Positions 1 through 6,759 of a DNA stretch of 10,945 bases are shown in pieces. Position numbers and translations under genes: made by a program. The first letter of the stretch is position 1, and the number at the start of each line of letters is the position of its first letter. The stretch is from Candidatus Cloacimonadota bacterium. Its GTDB lineage: Bacteria; Hydrothermota; E44-bin80. A model generated the notes under the pieces. It was not told the origin of the DNA. It saw nothing but the letters and a program-made list of their open reading frames with translations, and searched no databases. The stretch is taken from positions 1-10,945 of the forward strand of contig SOKM01000350.1 in assembly GCA_004375785.1 (NCBI GenBank), read 5' to 3'.

Positions 1-55
1 TTTGCTCACCGGCACACCCGGTCATTCCGAAAATTCCTATCTTTGGTTTAGCCAT
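1..55 (-). CDS. N-terminus of a [NiFe]-hydrogenase small-subunit-like (delta/MvhG-type) protein, partial
   Basis: Only the first 18 codons are present; the gene runs off the left edge. The peptide starts MAKPKIGIFGMTGCAGEQ. A short beta-strand followed by a cysteine just after it is the usual opening of the small subunit of group 3 [NiFe]-hydrogenases and the related MvhG/20-kDa NADH dehydrogenase proteins, which carry the electron-relay cluster facing the active-site subunit. The family norm at the cysteine is CxGC; here residues 14-17 are C-A-G-E, so the second cluster ligand is Glu. The ATG at 55-53 has a GGGAG ribosome binding site (around 64-68). It follows the 40-aa ORF by 24 bases and is in the same orientation as the whole operon. 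With so few residues the family call is tentative; a non-catalytic relative in an Hdr- or Nuo-like complex is equally possible. Confidence 0.55.
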   Translation of the reverse strand, partial: MAKPKIGIFGMTGCAGEQ

Positions 56-78
56 AATATGTTCTCCCGTATATTATG
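53..78 (-). promoter_or_regulatory. Inverted repeat enclosing the ribosome binding site of the delta-like gene
   Basis: A perfect 8-base inverted repeat (CATAATAT at 53-60 and ATATTATG at 71-78) surrounds a 10-base loop. On the minus-strand transcript the GGGAG ribosome binding site lies in the loop and the AUG start codon of the downstream gene forms the end of the 3' arm. Folding would sequester the start codon, so this could be a weak translational control element. The stem is almost all A-U, so it is marginally stable and could be chance. An operator dyad is the alternative. Confidence 0.3.
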
Positions 79-79
79 T

Positions 80-202
80 TTAGTTTATCAAGAAGCTAGT
101 TTCGCCTAACGTTCCGAGTATATACGACGTTGCGACCATATAATTATCACTCTCGGCTGCTGTTAAGTCATGACAGATGAGACAGCCCAAAGGGTTACGC
201 AT
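80..202 (-). CDS. Small ORF, 40 aa, with CxxCH motif; unknown function
   Basis: A 40-codon ORF opens at ATG 202-200 and ends at TAA 82-80. The start is preceded by AAGAGGAGGAAG, one of the strongest Shine-Dalgarno sequences in the window, immediately adjacent to the start. The predicted peptide begins MRNPLGCLICHDL and contains one CxxCH motif at residues 7-11, which could bind metal or, in an exported protein, heme c; no signal peptide is visible, so heme attachment is unlikely. The rest is polar to mildly hydrophobic with no recognisable domain. It fills most of the gap between the response regulator (69 bases upstream) and the delta-like hydrogenase gene (24 bases downstream), in the operon direction. 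The reading frame is open for a further 10 codons upstream without another ATG. I do not recognise the protein. It could also be a fragment of a decayed gene or a chance ORF. Confidence 0.45.
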   Translation of the reverse strand: MRNPLGCLICHDLTAAESDNYMVATSYILGTLGETSFLIN

Positions 203-271
203 CTTCCTCCTCTTACCCGGCAAAAACCACTGCTATCCTGGGAAATAACACACTTCCGGTTATTGTTTGGA

Positions 272-658
272 CTATTTTATGTGTTTTTCAATCTCTGCTA
301 AAAGTCGCTTCGGTGTAATTGGTTTCTCCAGCACCACTTTTACCGGTAGCCATGTCTTGTCCGGCTCAAATCCAAAAGGTAGATTCATCTTTTCCCTTAA
401 CCCGGTTACTATTATAACTGGAATTGATTTCAAAATCTCATCTTTTGGAAACTCCCGGCTTATATCAAACCCCTCTGTTTTAGTAGCCATCATCACATCT
501 AACAGAACGAGATTTGGCTGAAAAATCTTCGCTTTTTCCATTCCCTCTTTACCGCTTGGGGCAGAATCAATCTTGTAGCCCCTTGCTTCAAGCACTCTGG
601 CGACAGACTCTACAAAGTCAGGCTCATCATCAATTATGAGAATCTTCTTACCTTCCAT
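272..658 (-). CDS. Single-domain response regulator (CheY-like receiver)
   Basis: A 128-aa stand-alone receiver domain with no DNA-binding output. Acidic pocket residues D10 and D11, phospho-acceptor D54, switch threonine T85 and lysine K112 in the usual E-K-P context are all present, so it should accept phosphate, most likely from the kinase encoded at the other end of the operon (9900-10715). Two departures from CheY: after D54 the usual M-M-P-x-M-D-G becomes M-M-A-T-K-T-E-G, one residue longer and without the proline; and T85 to K112 spans 27 residues, about five more than in CheY, with a W-L-P-V stretch just before beta 5. The start has a strong AAGGGAGG ribosome binding site. It lies 79 bases after hydF. 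With no output domain it must act by protein-protein contact or as a phosphorelay intermediate; the target is not visible here. Confidence 0.9.
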   Translation of the reverse strand: MEGKKILIIDDEPDFVESVARVLEARGYKIDSAPSGKEGMEKAKIFQPNLVLLDVMMATKTEGFDISREFPKDEILKSIPVIIVTGLREKMNLPFGFEPDKTWLPVKVVLEKPITPKRLLAEIEKHIK

Positions 659-678
659 AACACACCTCCCTTAAAAAT

Positions 679-719
679 CGTTAATTCTTACCAATGCTTT
701 AATTCTTCACTCCGTTAAT
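679..719. repeat. Short direct repeats upstream of the response regulator gene
   Basis: In the 79-base gap between hydF and the response regulator gene, TTAATTCTT occurs at 681-689 and 699-707 (18 bases apart) and CGTTAAT occurs at 679-685 and 713-719. Such spaced short repeats can be regulator half-sites for an internal promoter, but the gap is AT-rich, no convincing -35/-10 pair was found, and chance is a real possibility. Confidence 0.2.
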
Positions 720-737
720 CCGGGGCCAAGCTAAGCC

Positions 738-2027
738 CTAAGAAAGCCTTAATTTTTCATAGACATTTCCGGCTGATTTTCCCTGTTGATAATCTCGCCC
801 TTGTGCCAGAGGTAACTGTTTAGGAAGTCTAAAAAGCTCCAGAGCCCTTTCCATCACTCCAAAGAGATAAGCTATAGCCAGCCCATAATTAGTTATGGGA
901 ACCCCCTGACTTTTAGCCTTGTAAATTCTGCTTAGAACCTCCCTGCGATTAAAGACACAACAGCCGCACTGGATAATAAGTTTATATTGTTTTAAACTTT
1001 CAGGAAAATCATGCCCGCTAACTACTTCAAAAGATATTTCACTCCCTATTTTTTGATTAATCCATCGCGGTATTTTTACTCTGCCAATATCATCGCCTAT
1101 GGGATGATGCGTGCAGGCTTCAGAAATCAAAATCTTATCTCCTAAGTTTAATTCACCGATCATCTTTGCTCCTCTAACTAATTCTAACAGATTACCCTTA
1201 CAGCGGGCAAAAAGAATAGAAAAACTTGTTACAGGAATATCATAAGGCACGGAGGCAAAAACTTCCTCAAATGCTTGAGAATCAGTAACCACAATAGCAG
1301 GATTTTTCCTTAAATTATTGATTGCACGGGGTAATTCTTTCTCGTTCACTATTAAAGCAGAAGCTCTTTTATCTAAGATATCTCTTAATGTCTGAACCTG
1401 AGGTAAAATAATCCTTCCCTTAGGTGCCTCTTTATCTATAGGAATAACCAGAATAGCTGTTTCTCCAACACCAATTAGGTCAGCAATAATCGGCGGGGGA
1501 TTTAAACAGTCATCCGGGAGAATTTCAATAATCTTACTTTTTATTCTATCGGTAACTTCCCAACCCTTGGATAAAGCACAAATTTCACAATAAGGAATTT
1601 TTTCTTCATCCAGTTTTTCTTTTGCCAATCTTTCAGTAATAAAAAGGTCTATCTTATTGAAAATAACCAGCAGAGGTATTTTTCTTTTTCGAATCTCTTG
1701 CATAATCTTATCTTCATACTCTCCCCAGACATTTGCCTCTGTAATCAGAATTGCAATATCGGTGCGGTCAAAAACCTGATATGTCCTTCTAACTCTTAAG
1801 GCACCTAAAGCTCCGAGGTCATCTATTCCGGCAGTGTCAATGAATAAAACTGGGCCAATGGGTAACAACTCCATTGCTTTCTCCACAGGGTCGGTAGTTG
1901 TTCCAGCAACTTCAGAGACAATAGAGACATCCTGCTGGGTCAATGTATTGAGCACAGAAGATTTACCCACATTCCTTCTGCCAAAAACCGCTATGTGCAG
2001 ACGCAATCCCTTAGGTGTTTTTTGCAT
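738..2027 (-). CDS. hydF: [FeFe]-hydrogenase maturation GTPase/scaffold HydF
   Basis: HydF is the scaffold that receives the diiron subcluster precursor made by HydE and HydG and hands it to apo-HydA. The 429-aa length fits the family. The N-terminal GTPase domain has the P-loop GRRNVGKSS at 16-24, a TTT switch I region at 43-45, DTAG at 65-68 and NKID at 124-127. The dimerisation domain follows, then the C-terminal cluster domain with C305-T-H307-H308 and C354-G-C-C357. The family signature CxHx(46-53)HCxxC is met except that the His before the CxxC is Gln (Q353); the three cluster cysteines C305, C354 and C357 remain. The gene starts 17 bases inside hydE, implying translational coupling, with only a weak AAGAGA ribosome binding site. 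It is the last maturase in the hydG-hydE-hydF series. Confidence 0.96.
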   Translation of the reverse strand: MQKTPKGLRLHIAVFGRRNVGKSSVLNTLTQQDVSIVSEVAGTTTDPVEKAMELLPIGPVLFIDTAGIDDLGALGALRVRRTYQVFDRTDIAILITEANVWGEYEDKIMQEIRKRKIPLLVIFNKIDLFITERLAKEKLDEEKIPYCEICALSKGWEVTDRIKSKIIEILPDDCLNPPPIIADLIGVGETAILVIPIDKEAPKGRIILPQVQTLRDILDKRASALIVNEKELPRAINNLRKNPAIVVTDSQAFEEVFASVPYDIPVTSFSILFARCKGNLLELVRGAKMIGELNLGDKILISEACTHHPIGDDIGRVKIPRWINQKIGSEISFEVVSGHDFPESLKQYKLIIQCGCCVFNRREVLSRIYKAKSQGVPITNYGLAIAYLFGVMERALELFRLPKQLPLAQGRDYQQGKSAGNVYEKLRLS

Positions 2028-3018
2028 AATCGGATCTCTTCAACGAGTCGCCTCTATCTCTAGCCACTTTTCTCCCTGCCTCAATAATTATCTTTTTTGC
2101 TTTTTTCAAAGTTACAGGCACTTTGTTATCGTAAATAACATATTTTCTTCTGTAATCCTCAGGTGTAAAATCTGGCATTATTACATTACAACCTGCCTTA
2201 AAGCCTAAAAGTTGACCTTCACGAGGATTTAGTGTTCCAAGAGCAGTTGTTGCTGGAAGATGTATGTTTTTTGTAACAATCCTGCCCAGAGCCAGAAATT
2301 TCAAAGTCAAATTTAAATCGCCCGCAGGGTAGTTGCCTAAAGGAGTGTCTTTCTGGGGGATAAAAGGACCTATTCCAGCCATATCAACATCAAATTCTTT
2401 TAGAAACAAAATGTCATTCACCAGGTCATCTATTGACTGTCCCGGAAGACCGATAATATTTCCTGCACCTATTTGATATCCCAGTTTCTTCATATACTCA
2501 AGACTCTTTAATCTCTCTTTTAGACTCTGCCCGGGATGAAGCTTTCCGTACAGGGATTGATTTGAAGTTTCATGTTTTAAGAGGAATCTGTCAGCTCCCG
2601 CCTCTCTAAATGCTTTATAATCATCAAAAGGTTTTTCTCCGACTGATAATGTTATGGCAACGTTATTTCCTTTTTTTATCTTATTGATAATTTCAACGAG
2701 TGTTTTTCTGCTGAATCCGAAATCATCTCCTGATTGCAAAACGACTGTTTTAACTCCATTTTGAATAATTTCACAAGCCACTTTAACTATTTCTTCAGGC
2801 TTCATTCGGTAACGAAAAATTTGTTTGTTTTCCTTTCTCAATCCACAATAAAGACAGCTTCTACAGCAATAATTTGAAAAAGCAATTATTCCCCTTATAT
2901 GGACTTCATCTTTACAGAACACCTTCCTTGTTTCATCTGCTCTTTCAAAGATTTTCTCGTTATTTTCCTTAAGCGCCTGTAAAATTTCTTCCTTAGAAAT
3001 AAATGTCTCTTTCTCCAT
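2011..3018 (-). CDS. hydE: [FeFe]-hydrogenase H-cluster radical SAM maturase HydE
   Basis: A radical S-adenosylmethionine enzyme that works on the iron-cysteine-CO-cyanide synthon made by HydG to help assemble the diiron subcluster. At 335 aa it is slightly short of, but within, the HydE range. The SAM-cluster motif CX3CX2C is C51-C55-C58 within the typical context CCRSCLYCGLR. Downstream the TIM-barrel motifs of HydE/BioB relatives are clear, including the Q-S-G-D segment near 94-97, the H-E-T-S stretch and I-G-L-P-G-Q. The C-terminal three-cysteine site that binds a second, dispensable cluster in Thermotoga HydE is absent; only one cysteine remains there. The ATG lies 26 bases inside the end of hydG and has a weak ribosome binding site, so translation is probably coupled. 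A PylB-type methylornithine synthase is the nearest alternative but is ruled out by the hyd context. Confidence 0.95.
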   Translation of the reverse strand: MEKETFISKEEILQALKENNEKIFERADETRKVFCKDEVHIRGIIAFSNYCCRSCLYCGLRKENKQIFRYRMKPEEIVKVACEIIQNGVKTVVLQSGDDFGFSRKTLVEIINKIKKGNNVAITLSVGEKPFDDYKAFREAGADRFLLKHETSNQSLYGKLHPGQSLKERLKSLEYMKKLGYQIGAGNIIGLPGQSIDDLVNDILFLKEFDVDMAGIGPFIPQKDTPLGNYPAGDLNLTLKFLALGRIVTKNIHLPATTALGTLNPREGQLLGFKAGCNVIMPDFTPEDYRRKYVIYDNKVPVTLKKAKKIIIEAGRKVARDRGDSLKRSDYAKNT

Positions 3019-4477
3019 TTTCGATTTTTCTGTAATGTTCCATAAATTTCGGGAAAAGGCCCGGGAGATTTTGTTCTATTTCAATAATTTCTTTTTTAAT
3101 TAAATTTTCTCCAATTTTTTTTGTATCCTCAGTTGCGAAGTCATCGAGCCATTCCCTGAAGGTTAAAACTGCGTTTAGTTTACAAAACCATCTCTCTTTT
3201 CCTGTTTTTAGCAAATTCATTATGCTTTGTCCTGTTCTGCCACAGCGATACCCTGCTGTGCAAAAAGAAGTTATGTAGCCCATCTCGGCAAGTTCCCTGA
3301 TTACCTCATCAAGACTTCTTGTATCGCTGAGAAGGAACTGTTGTCTTTCTGGTATCTGGCTGCCTGAATTTTCACTGTAGGCACCAACTCCAATTTTTGT
3401 GGAGGCATCTGTTTGAGTTATACCAAGATGGAGAGCTTCTCTGCGAAGATTTGCAGGTTCTCTTGCTGTCAGAATCATTCCCGTGTAAGGAACTGAAAGT
3501 CTAATTACAGCGATGAGTTTTTTGAAGTCAGCATCACTGACTTTGCATTTCGTTTTCTGAATAAAAGGGGTATTTGCAGCAGGCTCAAGCCTGGGAAATG
3601 AGATTGTGTGAGGACCAATTCCACTGAAATGTTTTTCCAGATCAATTGTGTGATAAACTAGTCCCATAACCTCAAATCTCCAGTCATAAAGATCAAAGAG
3701 CGCTCCTATCGCAACATCGTCAATTCCTGCTGCTTGAGCCCTATGCAAAGCATACAGCCGCCATTTATAATTTGATTTTATTCCGGCAGGATGAACTCTT
3801 TTGTAGGTCTTATGATGATAGGTTTCCTGAAAAACCTGATATGTGCCAATTCCTGCCTCTTTCAATCTTTTTAATTTTTCAACTGTCATTGGCGCTGCAT
3901 TTACATTTACTCTTCTTATTTCGCCATTTCCGATTTTTGTTTCATAAATTATCCTTATTGTATCCACCATATAATCTATGTCAGATAGAGAGTGCTCTCC
4001 ATAAACAACAATCAGTCTTTTGTGCCCTGTAGAAACAAGAGATTCTGTCTCTTTTTTTACCTCTTCCAGAGTCAGCCTTCTTCTTTTTGCCTTTTTGTTT
4101 TCTTTTCTGAATGCACAGTAAAGGCAACTGTTTATACAGAAATTACTTAGGTAAAGAGGGGCGAAGGTGACAATTCTGTTGTCATAAACTCTTTTTTTAA
4201 CCTCTCCTGCTGCCTGAAAGATTTCAGCCCAGAGCTCTTCATCTTCTACATTTAAAAGAGCTACTGTTTCGTCCGGATTTAGTCTTTCGATGCTTAAAGA
4301 TTTTTGAATGATGTCTCTTATTTTTTGAGGCTCCGGATCTCTCTCTTTCCTTAGTAACTCTTCTATTTCTTCCTCATTTATGAAGTCATTTCCAGAACTC
4401 CCAAGAAAAGACTTTATTTCCTCTTCTCTGACGGATTCCTTAATCCATCGGTTAAGATCAATCTGCACTTTTTCCAT
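2993..4477 (-). CDS. hydG: [FeFe]-hydrogenase H-cluster radical SAM maturase HydG
   Basis: HydG splits tyrosine into p-cresol, CO and cyanide and builds the Fe(CO)2(CN)-cysteine synthon of the H-cluster. The 494-aa length matches the family and exceeds ThiH. The SAM cluster motif C114-x3-C118-x2-C121 sits in CINSCLYCAFR. The C-terminal auxiliary cluster region, needed for the fifth 'dangler' iron, is clearly homologous (S-F-C-T-A then G-R-T-G, and a later F-C), but the canonical CX2CX22C reads CX5CX19C: Gly replaces the second cysteine and a new Cys lies three residues later, in Y-R-C-G-R-T-G. The DNA reads this unambiguously in frame. The start overlaps hydC by 20 bases, with AAGGAG about 10 bases upstream. 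Position directly after the structural hydrogenase genes and before hydE supports a maturase role. Confidence 0.95.
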   Translation of the reverse strand: MEKVQIDLNRWIKESVREEEIKSFLGSSGNDFINEEEIEELLRKERDPEPQKIRDIIQKSLSIERLNPDETVALLNVEDEELWAEIFQAAGEVKKRVYDNRIVTFAPLYLSNFCINSCLYCAFRKENKKAKRRRLTLEEVKKETESLVSTGHKRLIVVYGEHSLSDIDYMVDTIRIIYETKIGNGEIRRVNVNAAPMTVEKLKRLKEAGIGTYQVFQETYHHKTYKRVHPAGIKSNYKWRLYALHRAQAAGIDDVAIGALFDLYDWRFEVMGLVYHTIDLEKHFSGIGPHTISFPRLEPAANTPFIQKTKCKVSDADFKKLIAVIRLSVPYTGMILTAREPANLRREALHLGITQTDASTKIGVGAYSENSGSQIPERQQFLLSDTRSLDEVIRELAEMGYITSFCTAGYRCGRTGQSIMNLLKTGKERWFCKLNAVLTFREWLDDFATEDTKKIGENLIKKEIIEIEQNLPGLFPKFMEHYRKIENGERDIYF

Positions 4478-4961
4478 CCTCTTTCAACTCCTTGAGTATC
4501 TGACTTACCTTTGCCGTAGTAAGTTCGCCGTAAACCTTTTCATTTATCATCATTACCGGTGAAAGCCCACAGCAGCCCAAACAAAATTTTGCTTCCAGTG
4601 TAAACATCTTGTCTTCTGTTGTTTCGCCCATCTCTATCTCAAGCTCTTCTTTTATCTTGGTCAAGATGCGCTTTCCACCCCTTACATAACATGCCGTTCC
4701 CAGACACGCAGAGATAATATACTTTCCCCGGGGTTTAAGGGAAAAATAATGGTAAAAGGTTGCTACCCCCCAGACGTAAGCAGAAGGTATATTAAGATGA
4801 CAACTAATCTCTTCCACTGCTTCCTTACTGATGTAACCGAAAGCTTCTTGAGCTTTATGGAGTGCAGGCATAAGTGCTGATTGTCCAAGTCCTTTATTGG
4901 TCTTGTCTTTTAGATATTCAACAAATTCTTCTTTTTTATCTTTGGTAGTTGTATCGCTCAT
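4458..4961 (-). CDS. hydC: NuoE-like subunit of multimeric [FeFe]-hydrogenase (HydC)
   Basis: The 167-aa thioredoxin-like [2Fe-2S] protein of the NuoE/24-kDa family is the small partner of the NuoF-like HydB and forms part of the electron path around its flavin. The four cluster ligands follow the family pattern CX4C...CX3C: C86, C91, C127 and C131, in ACLGTAC and CLGCC contexts. The N-terminal helical region and the A-T-F-Y-H-Y-F segment near 67-73 are also typical. The start codon overlaps the stop of hydA as ATGA and has a good purine-rich ribosome binding site (GGAGGGAG), indicating coupled translation. Its length is normal for a stand-alone subunit, with no fusion or truncation. It corresponds to HndA of NADP-reducing hydrogenases and HydC of Thermotoga. 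Confidence 0.94.
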   Translation of the reverse strand: MSDTTTKDKKEEFVEYLKDKTNKGLGQSALMPALHKAQEAFGYISKEAVEEISCHLNIPSAYVWGVATFYHYFSLKPRGKYIISACLGTACYVRGGKRILTKIKEELEIEMGETTEDKMFTLEAKFCLGCCGLSPVMMINEKVYGELTTAKVSQILKELKEDGKSAD

Positions 4962-6745
4962 TCTCTCACTCCCTCCCTCGGTCTTTCTCTCAATATCACT
5001 CCTCTGGGAAACTTCTCTTTGTAGTGTGTATGTAGTAACTTATGAGATAGAGGACCAACGGGTCTTCCCAAGAATTCCTTGTAGAGTCGCTGAATATCAG
5101 GGTTTTCATGGCTTCTTCTTATCGTTTTTCCTCTATCCAGGCCGTATAAAACATTTGCCCTTTTTGCCAGCAGTTTTTCATCTAAGGAGATATAATTTGA
5201 CCCCGCATAAGGTTGCCCACCACCTCCAATACAGCCACCCGCACAGGCCATTATCTCAATAAACTGATATCTCAAAGGGTCCTTTTTAACTATTTCAAGA
5301 AGATTATGCGCATTTCCCAGACCGTGGGCGACAGCAACACGAACATCTTTATCACCCATCTCCACAGATGCCTCTCTTATCCCCTCAAAACCGCGGAGGT
5401 CTGAAAATTCTATATCCACGAGTGTTTCCCCAACATACACTTCATAGGCAGTCCGAAGTGCTGCCTCCATCACTCCGCCGGTAACCCCAAACACAGTGGC
5501 CGCTCCACTGGAGAATCCAAGCGGATGGTCAAATTCCTCCCCCTTAATGTTTAAAAGATCTATACCTGCGGACTTTATCATCCAGGCAATCTCTCTGGTG
5601 GTAACGACAATATCAACTGTTCTTGTGCCATTAACTTTTAATTCCTCTCTTTCCGCCTCGGATTTTTTTGCTGTGCAGGGCATTACCGCTACACTTAAGA
5701 TATCTTCAGGTTTTACTCCCCTCTTTTTTGCATAATAGGCTTTTATTATTGCTCCTAACATACCCATCGGTGATTTACAGGTGGAAACATGAGGAATTAT
5801 CTCTGGATAAAACTGCTCTAAATATTTGACCCAGGCGGATGAGCAGGATGTTATCATAGGCAGAACGCCGCCATTGGTTAATCTTTCCAAAAGCTCTGCA
5901 CTCTCTTCCATTATGGTCAGGTCGGCTCCGAATTGGGTATCAAAAACCACATCAAACCCCAACCTTCTTAAAGCAGCAACAAGCTCTTTTTCCAGGTCTC
6001 GTCCTGGCTCAAGCCCAAAGGCTTCTCCAATCGTTGCCCGCACCGCTGGGGCAAACTGCACCACTTTCAACTTCTTTTCATGGGAAAGCTCCTCAAATAG
6101 TTCCTGGGTATAACTTTTTTCTACGAGCGCCGCTGTCGGGCAGACATTTATGCACTGACCACAGGCAGTGCAGACAGAGTCCCTTAAAGGTATATCATAA
6201 GCGGTCATCACCACAGAATGAAAACCGCGATGTGTATAGTCAATAGCAGCAACCCCTTGAATCTCCCGACAAAGGCGCACACATCTTCCGCAGAGTAAGC
6301 ATTTATTAGGGTCTCTAATTATTGATGACGATGAAAAATCTTTCTCATACGATTTTTTCTCTCCTTCAAAATGCCTCTTTCTTATACCCACAGAATTGGC
6401 AAGCCTCTGCAGCTCGCAGTTACCTTCTCTCTCACAGATGTGGCAATCCTCGGGGTGGTTATCAAGCATAAGTTCGACTATATCCCTTCTTGCCCTTCTT
6501 ATCTGGTGTGTATTTGTCCGTATTTTCATTCCTTCTGTTACCGGATAGATGCAACTGGTTACATAGTTATCGATACCTTCAACCTCAACAATACAAACCC
6601 GGCAAGCACCTTCAATGGAAAGTTTCGGATGATAACATAGCCTTGGAATATGAAATCCAAGGCTATCAAGTGCCTGCATTATTGGTTGTCCCTCCTCAAC
6701 GGAGTAGGGCTTGTTGTCAACGCTAATATTTATAAGTCTTTTCAT
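4958..6745 (-). CDS. hydA: Catalytic [FeFe]-hydrogenase subunit HydA (group A, NuoG-like N-terminus)
   Basis: The H2-forming or H2-splitting subunit, 595 aa from the chosen start. A longer frame opens at 6793, but ATG 6745 has a strong AGGGGGGA ribosome binding site about 8 bases upstream and clears the end of hydB. Domains in order: [2Fe-2S] (C37, C48, C51, C65); His-ligated [4Fe-4S] (H97, C101, C104, C110); two [4Fe-4S] of ferredoxin type (C149/152/155/159 and C192/195/198/202); the H-cluster domain with L1 at 299-305, L2 MPCTAKKSE (C357) and L3 E-I-M-A-C501-x2-G-C505-x2-GGGQP; and a C-terminal small-subunit-like tail. L2 and L3 are canonical. L1 reads TSCSSAW instead of TSCCPxW, leaving one of the two adjacent cysteines. 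The HydC and HydB neighbours point to a soluble NAD(P)-linked enzyme. Oxygen sensitivity is expected from the class. Confidence 0.96.
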   Translation of the reverse strand: MKRLINISVDNKPYSVEEGQPIMQALDSLGFHIPRLCYHPKLSIEGACRVCIVEVEGIDNYVTSCIYPVTEGMKIRTNTHQIRRARRDIVELMLDNHPEDCHICEREGNCELQRLANSVGIRKRHFEGEKKSYEKDFSSSSIIRDPNKCLLCGRCVRLCREIQGVAAIDYTHRGFHSVVMTAYDIPLRDSVCTACGQCINVCPTAALVEKSYTQELFEELSHEKKLKVVQFAPAVRATIGEAFGLEPGRDLEKELVAALRRLGFDVVFDTQFGADLTIMEESAELLERLTNGGVLPMITSCSSAWVKYLEQFYPEIIPHVSTCKSPMGMLGAIIKAYYAKKRGVKPEDILSVAVMPCTAKKSEAEREELKVNGTRTVDIVVTTREIAWMIKSAGIDLLNIKGEEFDHPLGFSSGAATVFGVTGGVMEAALRTAYEVYVGETLVDIEFSDLRGFEGIREASVEMGDKDVRVAVAHGLGNAHNLLEIVKKDPLRYQFIEIMACAGGCIGGGGQPYAGSNYISLDEKLLAKRANVLYGLDRGKTIRRSHENPDIQRLYKEFLGRPVGPLSHKLLHTHYKEKFPRGVILRERPREGVRE

Positions 6746-6759
6746 AATATCTATCCCCC

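Noticed and set aside
725..745. GGGC...GCCC dyad just after the hydF stop codon as a terminator
   Set aside because: The stem is only four base pairs and no run of U follows in the transcript, so it does not support intrinsic termination.
2993..4477. HydG read as thiamine biosynthesis enzyme ThiH
   Set aside because: Its length, the homologous C-terminal auxiliary-cluster region and its place between hydrogenase structural genes and hydE/hydF fit HydG; no thi genes are present.
4958..6745. HydA as a sensory (HydS-type) hydrogenase
   Set aside because: Sensory forms usually lack the NuoG-like N-terminus and carry a PAS domain; here the N-terminal [2Fe-2S] and His-ligated clusters and the HydB/HydC partners indicate a metabolic enzyme, despite the altered L1 loop.
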